64,000 nt of DNA, from the NCBI RefSeq assembly GCF_015624485.1, contig NZ_CP061378.1:3658001-3722000 (forward strand), read 5' to 3'. Source of the stretch: Bradyrhizobium genosp. L. GTDB taxonomy: Bacteria; Pseudomonadota; Alphaproteobacteria; Rhizobiales; Xanthobacteraceae. Numbering within the stretch: the first letter of the stretch is position 1; the number at the start of each line of letters is the position of its first letter. The translations under genes and the position numbers were made by a program. The notes under the pieces are model-generated. The model searched no databases. It saw only the letters and a list, made by a program, of their open reading frames with translations, and had not been told where the DNA came from. Positions 59,093-64,000 of the stretch are shown piece by piece.

Positions 59093-59203
59093 TCACGCCG
59101 GCGGCTCGCCGTCCGGCTGCTCCGGAGGTTTGTGATAGATCGCAATGCCGATGAACCCGGCGAAGGCGATCACATCAAGCAGAAGTTCCATCCACGCTGG
59201 CAT
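59093..59203 (-). CDS. Single-span microprotein (36 aa)
   Basis: Frame encodes MPAWMELLLDVIAFAGFIGI followed by AIYHKPPEQPDGEPPA: one hydrophobic helix and a Pro/Glu-rich tail. A sequence resembling a sigma-EcfG promoter lies upstream. The ribosome site (GGGAC) is moderate. No family recognised; similar to other small membrane proteins of this window in design only. Confidence 0.5.
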   Translation of the reverse strand: MPAWMELLLDVIAFAGFIGIAIYHKPPEQPDGEPPA

Positions 59204-59232
59204 AGCGATGGTCCCGTTCGTGCCGACAAACT

Positions 59233-59258
59233 AACCCGAACGATTGTGTTCTGGTTCC
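59233..59258 (-). promoter_or_regulatory. Weak sigma-EcfG-like promoter
   Basis: On the minus strand GGAAC (59254-59258) and GGTT (59233-59236) are 17 bases apart, one mismatch from GGAAC-N16/17-CGTT. It could drive the 36-aa microprotein. Confidence 0.4.
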
Positions 59259-59394
59259 CGTGCTGACCGATGGTTGATCTGCCCGATCGCATGGCTGCGG
59301 AACCCGATCTGTGACGGACCCTCCGGATCGGGGCTGCAACCAACCCGGCGCGCCGGCGTTAATCGGCCAGATCAACGTGTTTGAGGAGGTGCGC

Positions 59395-59691
59395 ATGAGA
59401 AAGGCATTGGCGGTTCTGGCAGCGGTCGCGACGGTTGGCGCGACGACGCTGAGCGCGCCGGCGCAGGCGCGCGGTATCGGCCCTGGCCTGGCCTTCGGTC
59501 TGGCGGCCGGTGCGATCGCCGCCGGCGCGGCGGGGGCCTATGGCCCATATTACTACGGACCGGGCTACGGCTATTACGGTCCGCGCTACGGCTACTACGG
59601 TGGCCCGCGCTATTACGCCTACGGCCCTGGACCATACGCCTACTATGGCGGCCCGTATTATCGGCACCGCTATTATTATCGGCACTGGTGA
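59395..59691 (+). CDS. Secreted Gly/Tyr-rich protein
   Basis: 98-aa protein with a signal peptide (LAVLAAVATVGATTLSAPAQA), then a short Gly/Ala hydrophobic segment, and a tail of repeated Gly-Tyr-Tyr-type units (YGPYYYGPGYGYYGPRYGYY) ending in a His/Arg/Tyr cluster. Such GY-rich proteins are common in Rhizobiales and may be envelope-associated; their roles are unknown. GAGGAGG precedes the ATG at 59395. A terminator follows. Confidence 0.8.
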   Translation: MRKALAVLAAVATVGATTLSAPAQARGIGPGLAFGLAAGAIAAGAAGAYGPYYYGPGYGYYGPRYGYYGGPRYYAYGPGPYAYYGGPYYRHRYYYRHW

Positions 59692-59695
59692 CGGC

Positions 59696-59726
59696 AAAAG
59701 CCCGGAGCACATCGCTCCGGGCTTTT
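59696..59726 (+). terminator. Rho-independent terminator
   Basis: AAAAGCCCGGAGC and GCTCCGGGCTTTT form a perfect stem around ACATC and end in a T-run, 5 bases after the stop of the Gly/Tyr-rich gene. It could work in both directions. Confidence 0.9.
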
Positions 59727-59766
59727 CCAACTCTGCTCTACAGGCGCGGTCGGCAACGGAGGTTCG

Positions 59767-59928
59767 TCACGCGGTCTCGCGTTGAAAGCCACTCCAGACG
59801 CTGCCGAGTTTGCTGGCGTAGAATTCCTGACGATCGCGTTCGAATTTTCGCTGGGTCGCCCTGAAGCTGGCAACGCGTGCGACGATCTCCTCGCGCTCGC
59901 GCGCGACGCGGTCTTCGTTCTCGGTCAT
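59767..59928 (-). CDS. Small charged hypothetical protein (53 aa)
   Basis: A highly charged, helical protein with MTENEDRVAREREEIVARVA and RKFERDRQEFYASKLGSVWS as main segments. GGAGG is 7 bases upstream of the ATG at 59928. The heptad-like spacing suggests a short coiled coil. No family recognised; a long in-frame extension upstream lacks coding character. Confidence 0.6.
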   Translation of the reverse strand: MTENEDRVAREREEIVARVASFRATQRKFERDRQEFYASKLGSVWSGFQRETA

Positions 59929-60118
59929 TGCGCATCCTCCGTGTCGCCCTGTCCCCGTCGGCATTGGCATCACGGAATTGGGCGCGAATGCGGAGCGGGC
60001 GTTGCAGGAATGTGATGAAGCCGAGGCGACCTGATCGCCGTTTCGGCTGCCGGCGTCGCATGAACTCGCAATCGGTCTGCCCATGCTATAATGGTCGCGG
60101 CCAACCGGACCGTCTCCA

Positions 60119-60880
60119 GTGATTGCAAAAGATCTGCACAGCGGTGTCGAGCAGCTCGGCAACATGATTGCCGAGGCATCATCGATCGTTCCGTTCACGG
60201 GGGCCGGCATCTCGACCGAGTGCGGCATTCCCGATTTCCGTTCGCCCGGTGGGATCTGGACCCGCAACCGGCCGATCCCGTTCGACGAGTTCGTCGCCAG
60301 CCAGGATGCGCGCGACGAGTCGTGGCGCCGCCGCTTGGCGATGGAACCGACTTTCGCCGCGGCTAAGCCCGGTCGCGGGCATCGCGCGCTTGCCTCGCTC
60401 TATCGCGCCGGCAAGGTCAGCGGCATCATCACCCAGAACATCGACAATTTGCATCAGGCGTCAGGCGTCAAGGCCGCCGACGTCATCGAGCTGCACGGCA
60501 ACACGACCTATGCCCGCTGCATCGGTTGCAGCAAGGACTACGATCTGTCGTGGGTGAAGCTGCACTTCGACCAGACCGGTAGCGCGCCCGACTGCGCCGA
60601 CTGCGGCGATCCGGTCAAGACGGCGACGATCTCGTTCGGCCAGGCGATGCCCGAGGATGCCATGCGCCGCGCCACGGAACTCACCCAGCAGGGTGATCTC
60701 TTCCTCGCGATCGGGTCATCGCTGGTGGTGTGGCCGGCCGCGGGCTTTCCGATGATGGCGAAGAATAGCGGCGCGAAGCTCGTGATCATCAACCGCGAGC
60801 CGACCGATCAGGACGACCTTGCCGACCTCGTGATCCGCCACGACATCGGCGACACGCTCGGTCCCTTCGTGGGCAATTGA
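60119..60880 (+). CDS. cobB: SIR2-family NAD-dependent deacylase
   Basis: Sirtuin (253 aa) that removes acyl groups from lysines using NAD. Motifs: FTGAGISTECGIPDFRSPGG (GAGIS at 28-32), TQNIDNLHQ (105-113), catalytic H126 in IELHGN, and zinc cysteines C134, C137, C159 and C162. The usual Tyr-Arg pair of desuccinylases is not obvious, so deacetylation is likelier than desuccinylation; that is inference. The start is GTG. Confidence 0.92.
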   Translation: MIAKDLHSGVEQLGNMIAEASSIVPFTGAGISTECGIPDFRSPGGIWTRNRPIPFDEFVASQDARDESWRRRLAMEPTFAAAKPGRGHRALASLYRAGKVSGIITQNIDNLHQASGVKAADVIELHGNTTYARCIGCSKDYDLSWVKLHFDQTGSAPDCADCGDPVKTATISFGQAMPEDAMRRATELTQQGDLFLAIGSSLVVWPAAGFPMMAKNSGAKLVIINREPTDQDDLADLVIRHDIGDTLGPFVGN

Positions 60881-61078
60881 TGCCCATTTGATTCGCGGCC
60901 GCGCAAGCCTGTTCATAGTTCCCGGCAGATTCGATTTTTATCTATGCGCCGCAAGCGGGAGTGTTATCTTTTGATTCGAGATTCGCGCGACGTTATCGCG
61001 AGTTGGTGATGGATAGCAGCGTGTTCAGGCTGCGCCGCGATGTCGGCGAGCTGCATTTGATGTGTGGGGTCCGGGGTC

Positions 61079-61744
61079 ATGGGGTCGGACGGATTTGAGT
61101 CCAAGAAGCTCGGCGGACCACCGACGAGCGGCGTTGGGCAAAGCAGGATTGGGCAGAGCGAGTACGGTGCAGCCGCGCCGCGCGATCCAGGGATCGACGC
61201 ATTCTCCGGTCTCGGCGACACGGCGGCCAACCTGGTCGAGCTCACCGGCGTCATCAAATGGTTCGACGCCTCGAAGGGGTACGGCTTCATCGTCCCCGAC
61301 AATGGCTGGCCCGACATCCTCTTGCACGTGACGGTGCTGCGACGCGACGGCTACCAGACCGCCTACGAAGGCGCGCGCCTGGTCGTCGAATGCGTGCAGC
61401 GCCAGAAGGGCTACCAGGCCTTCCGCATCGTCTCGATGGACGAGTCGACCGCGATCCATCCGGCCCAGATGCTGCCGCCGCGCACCCACGTCACGGTGAC
61501 GGCGACCAGCGGGCTCGAGCGCGCGCAGGTCAAGTGGTTCAACCGGCTGCGCGGCTTCGGCTTCGTCACCTGCGGCGAGGGCACGCCCGACATCTTCGTG
61601 CACATGGAGACGCTGCGCCGCTTCGGCATGACCGAGCTGCGCCCCGGCCAGTATGTGCTGGTGCGGTTCGGGCCCGGCTCCAAGGGCATGATGGCCGCCG
61701 AGATCCATCCGGAGAGCGGGCCGTCGGCGCTGTCGTCGCACTAA
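61079..61744 (+). CDS. Protein with two cold-shock domains
   Basis: 221-aa protein with two cold-shock (OB-fold) domains: TGVIKWFDASKGYGFIVPDN at about 57-76, and AQVKWFNRLRGFGFVTCGEG in the C-terminal half, both carrying the RNP1 aromatic motif (KGYGFI and RGFGFV). A flexible Gly/Ser/Gln-rich stretch of about 50 residues precedes them. Dual-CSD proteins are found in alphaproteobacteria (for example CspC/CspD in Caulobacter) and bind single-stranded nucleic acids. An in-frame GTG at 61064 is the alternative start. Confidence 0.9.
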   Translation: MGSDGFESKKLGGPPTSGVGQSRIGQSEYGAAAPRDPGIDAFSGLGDTAANLVELTGVIKWFDASKGYGFIVPDNGWPDILLHVTVLRRDGYQTAYEGARLVVECVQRQKGYQAFRIVSMDESTAIHPAQMLPPRTHVTVTATSGLERAQVKWFNRLRGFGFVTCGEGTPDIFVHMETLRRFGMTELRPGQYVLVRFGPGSKGMMAAEIHPESGPSALSSH

Positions 61745-61880
61745 GCCCGATGGCTTGCGCCTGACGGAAACGTGAGGCGCCGGGCGGCTGCCGAAACGCC
61801 GACTTCAAGGGTCTGGCATTTGCCGCAATCGTCGGGGTAGGGTCCGCCGGAAATGTCCCGGACCCCGTGAGTATCATTCG

Positions 61881-62360
61881 ATGAATCTCGATCGCATTGT
61901 TGGGCGGCTTCGGCCGTGGCTGCTGGCCGCGCTGGTCATCACGTTCGGCGCGCTGGCGGGTGCGTCGGCACAGGCCGCAACCTTCCAGCCGCTCGAGATC
62001 GTCACCAAGTCCGGCGTCCACGTCTTCTCGGTGGAGATGGCGACATCAGCGCAGGAGAAGGAAACCGGCCTGATGTACCGCAAGGAGCTGGCCGACGGCA
62101 AAGGCATGCTGTTCGACTTCTCGCCGGAGCAGGAGGTATCGATGTGGATGAAGAACACCTACATCTCGCTCGACATGATCTTCATCCGCGCCGACGGCCG
62201 GATCCTGCGCATCGCCGAAAACACTGAGCCGCTGTCGACCAGGATCATCCCGTCGAGGGGCCTCGCCAAGGGCGTGCTTGAAGTGATCGCCGGCACCGCA
62301 CAGAAGTACGGCATCAAGCCCGGCGACCAGGTCGGTCATCCCTTGTTCAACGGCCGCTGA
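61881..62360 (+). CDS. Exported DUF192-family protein
   Basis: 159-aa protein with a signal sequence (LLAALVITFGALAGASAQA). The DUF192 domain has ETGLMYRKELADGKGMLF, SMWMKNTYISLDMIFI and VLEVIAGTAQKYGIKPGD, all family landmarks. The function is unknown; the conserved surface suggests a small-ligand or metal site. A short GGGTCCG/CGGACCC dyad lies just upstream. It is monocistronic. Confidence 0.9.
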   Translation: MNLDRIVGRLRPWLLAALVITFGALAGASAQAATFQPLEIVTKSGVHVFSVEMATSAQEKETGLMYRKELADGKGMLFDFSPEQEVSMWMKNTYISLDMIFIRADGRILRIAENTEPLSTRIIPSRGLAKGVLEVIAGTAQKYGIKPGDQVGHPLFNGR

Positions 62361-62771
62361 AGGGCGAACCGATCAGGTCGAGTTCGCCTCCGCAGGCGGC
62401 GCTCGGCCAAAACATCGAAAACAACCCCATGCAAAGGAGCCGGCGGGCCGCCGGCGTTCGACACGACGGCTGCTCCAATGACGCCTGCCCCAATGACGGC
62501 TGTCCCAATGACGGCTTGACACGTCGGGCAACTCAGGGGCATAATTCCAATATTCCGAAATTGCAGAGACTGCCGCGCTGTGGGATGTGCCCGTGGCCAC
62601 CACATGCGATAGCGCCGCCCGTCGAGGAGAGGTGGACCGAACTCGCGGCCAATCCTCTTAAAGCTCATTCCATTTCGCGCTAGCTGCTTGTTTTGATGTC
62701 GATTTCCAAATGCGAGCCGACGCCTTGCTGGCGTCAGGCGAAGCGTGTATTCACAGGGCCTCTCGGAAAAT
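62361..62771. other. Intergenic region before tRNA-Pro
   Basis: About 410 bases with no convincing gene. It contains a short tandem repeat (annotated separately) and becomes AT-richer after 62540. The antisense open frames here are shadows of the tRNA and repeat. The tRNA-Pro promoter presumably lies near its right end. Confidence 0.5.
62463..62521. repeat. 15-bp tandem repeat, about 3.9 copies
   Basis: Unit AATGACGGCTGTCCC repeats with small variations from 62477 (AATGACGCCTGCCCC, AATGACGGCTGTCCC, AATGACGGCTTGAC), preceded by a partial copy. It has no spacers, so it is not a CRISPR array. Confidence 0.75.
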
Positions 62772-62848
62772 CGGGGTATAGCGCAGCCTGGTAGCGCGGC
62801 AGTTTTGGGTACTGCAGGTCGTTGGTTCGAATCCAGCTGCCCCGACCA
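62772..62848 (+). tRNA. tRNA-Pro (anticodon TGG)
   Basis: 77-base cloverleaf with acceptor CGGGGTA/TGCCCCG, D-arm GCGCAGCCTGGTAGCGC, anticodon arm GCAGTTTTGGGTACTGC (loop TTTGGGT, anticodon TGG), T-arm CTGGTTCGAATCCAG-like (GTTGGTTCGAATCCAGC), and encoded CCA. A tyrosine-recombinase remnant begins about 50 bases beyond its 3' end. Confidence 0.95.
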
Positions 62849-62899
62849 AACTTCGCGTTGAATCCGCTGCATTTTCCGTCCGTGATTCCGAGTTGCGGT

Positions 62900-63025
62900 T
62901 CTTGCCTTGTTGCGCCGTGATCGTTGGCAGCGTATGCCGGCGCGTGATCGCGAAGCAGTCGACCTTGCGCTCGAGCGCGCTGGCTACGAAGCCGGCGCGC
63001 AGCGAATGGCCGGAAGGAAAATGTC
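62900..63025 (-). pseudogene. Tyrosine recombinase (phage integrase) remnant
   Basis: On the minus strand a frame reads FPSGHSLRAGFVASALERKV followed by DCFAITRRHTLPTI. HSLRAGF is the H-x-x-R box of tyrosine recombinases, and RRHT the following His region. The Tyr-containing box and the upstream core are missing, so this is a fragment. It lies just downstream of tRNA-Pro, the classic site of integrase insertion. Confidence 0.6.
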
Positions 63026-63111
63026 TTGGGGTCGAGGCCCGCGGGCCGCGATCACTCGCGTGCAGATCACCGACGATCACGACGTCCGCGGATTCCGCCC
63101 AGACCCGTCGC

Positions 63112-63849
63112 CTACTTGCGACGCTCGAGCGGGTACTTCTTGAAGCCGTGTAGGGCGGCCGCCTGGTCGAGCCACAAGAGAGCGTCGAGCTCGTTGCCGA
63201 TCAAACGGATGTCGCTTAGGACACTGGTCGTGTTGCCGATGTCGGCCTGGATCGTATAGCTAGCCTGGGCTCCCGCCGGCGTATCCTGCAGCACGCCAAC
63301 GAACTTCGCGCCGTTCTCTGCGCGGAAATGGCTGCGATCGACCTCAGCCCTCGTCCTGGGCCTGGTGTTCACCACTGCCTGGAAGCCGCCTGGAGCGGGA
63401 TCCGGCATATCATGGTGAACGGGGACAGTTACGTTGCGCATTTTCGATGCCTCCTTGGTCATGGTGGGTGTGGGAACAAGATTGAGCCGGCCGCGCTCGA
63501 CCAGGTCGACCGCGGCGCCATCGGGTAACCGAGAGATCGCGATCGCGATCGCGCGGACGTGTGCGGGCTTCGACGGGAAGCCGCAGGTCTCGGCGTCGCT
63601 GTCGTCGGCGGGCAGCCCAATGATGAAAGCACGCCGCCCGTAGTCTGGCTGCAACGATGCCGCGAAAGCCTTGCCGGCAGCCTCGATGCCGCGCATCAAC
63701 ACCTGCAGCTCGGTGATAACGTTTATCGGTGCCGGCCGGCGATCGCTACACCAGGATTTCACGCTGTCGAGCCTGACAACGTGAAAGTCGGCGGCCTCCT
63801 GCTGGGATAGCCCGCATGCCTCACGCATCAGATCGTAGACGCTGGCCAT
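63112..63849 (-). CDS. HTH-containing hypothetical protein
   Basis: 245-aa protein, function unknown. The first 45 residues (VYDLMREACGLSQQEAADFH, then VVRLDSVKSWCSDRR) look like an HTH of the XRE/phage-repressor kind. The middle is helical; the C-terminal 100 residues do not match anything I know. Both its start (GGGAGA 8 bases before the ATG at 63849) and an internal in-frame ATG at 63441 (AAGGAGG 8 bases before it) have good ribosome sites, so two products may be made. The gene lies beyond the recombinase remnant and may belong to a mobile island. Confidence 0.65.
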   Translation of the reverse strand: MASVYDLMREACGLSQQEAADFHVVRLDSVKSWCSDRRPAPINVITELQVLMRGIEAAGKAFAASLQPDYGRRAFIIGLPADDSDAETCGFPSKPAHVRAIAIAISRLPDGAAVDLVERGRLNLVPTPTMTKEASKMRNVTVPVHHDMPDPAPGGFQAVVNTRPRTRAEVDRSHFRAENGAKFVGVLQDTPAGAQASYTIQADIGNTTSVLSDIRLIGNELDALLWLDQAAALHGFKKYPLERRK

Positions 63850-63872
63850 AGCGTTTTGTCTCCCGTTTCATC

Positions 63873-64000
63873 ATGGAAAGTGCGGTCCCAGTCGCCGAGG
63901 ATCGCGTTCGTCTAGTTGTTCTCGAAACGATCGTCGAAAGACTGGCGTTCGGCAATAACGCCAGCAGAGCGAAGCCCAACCCTTCGCCTTGGCGTAGCGG
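63873..64000 (+). CDS. Possible gene cut by the window end
   Basis: ATG at 63873 opens a frame that stays open to the last base: ESAVPVAEDRVRLVVLETIV, then ERLAFGNNASRAKP. Codon use is coding-like, but no ribosome site is visible and only 42 codons can be seen. It is divergent from the HTH gene. Treat as tentative. Confidence 0.3.
   Translation, partial: MESAVPVAEDRVRLVVLETIVERLAFGNNASRAKPNPSPWRS

Noticed and set aside
61009..61098. 29-codon frame before the cold-shock gene as a leader peptide
   Set aside because: No amino-acid bias, promoter or terminator; overlaps the next gene start.
62463..62521. Possible CRISPR array
   Set aside because: The repeats are 15 bp, tandem and without spacers.
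62336..62872. 178-codon minus-strand frame across the tandem repeat and tRNA
   Set aside because: It runs antisense through a tRNA and a tandem repeat; no domain or ribosome site.
62751..62880. Minus-strand open frame across tRNA-Pro (containing AAGFEPTTCSTQNCRATRLR)
   Set aside because: This is the well-known spurious translation of the antisense strand of a tRNA gene; only the upstream recombinase-like part is kept as a remnant.

Overview
The window is a GC-rich (roughly 64-66% by eye), gene-dense stretch of an alphaproteobacterial chromosome, most like Bradyrhizobium or a near relative. Supporting signs are the suf operon order B-C-D-S-T-A, two outer-membrane barrels with the Rhizobiales-type mature N-terminus ADLAARPYTKAP, the alaC-hom-glpX-HAD-recJ block, a class I PHA synthase, and dispersed palindromic repeats of the kinds common between genes in Bradyrhizobium. 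The genus is an inference; no rRNA or other formal marker is present.

Layout. 1-4.8 kb: 3' end of sufB, then sufC, sufD, sufS, sufT and sufA (Fe-S cluster assembly), partly translationally coupled. 4.9-11.4 kb: TfoX-N protein, GGDEF protein, RhlE-type helicase, then three regulators (a short AraC, a TetR, a full-length AraC paralogue of the short one). 11.5-24.9 kb: remnant of an FG-GAP/VCBS gene, a secreted caspase-like protease, a flavin monooxygenase, two beta-barrels flanking an SDR, parE, a small membrane protein, a DedA protein, a transglutaminase-Sel1 fusion and a secreted metallo-beta-lactamase-fold protein. 24.9-27.8 kb: paiB-argC-methyltransferase, preceded by a candidate leaderless Arg-rich leader peptide, then a MAPEG protein. 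27.9-38 kb: phaC, alaC-hom, glpX, haloacid dehalogenase, recJ, SDR. 38-46 kb: lytic transglycosylase, divergent marR/AhpD-like pair with a striking nested operator, cupin, DapA-like lyase, a second caspase-like protein fused to Sel1 repeats and a peptidoglycan-binding motif, and an M23 peptidase. 46-49.1 kb: efp divergent from epmA-epmB, the target and two enzymes of EF-P beta-lysylation. 49.2-51 kb: DAHP synthase (aroG) with a complete transcription attenuator on the minus strand. 51-62.4 kb: membrane proteins (HdeD, PrsW-like, DUF2061), an M20 amidohydrolase, tRNA-Glu, and many small proteins, several too short for routine gene calling, one with a sigma-EcfG-like promoter and its own terminator. 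62.4-64 kb: tRNA-Pro followed by a tyrosine-recombinase remnant and unfamiliar genes, which looks like the edge of a genomic island.

The strongest novel-looking observations are two leader peptides missed by length-limited gene calling. One, upstream of aroG, has six aromatic codons out of seven, a perfect terminator and a perfect 8-bp antiterminator pairing. The other, upstream of paiB-argC, has four consecutive arginine codons. In both, the promoter lies so close to the ATG that translation would be leaderless, as described for the Sinorhizobium trp leader. All statements come from reading the sequence; no database search was run.
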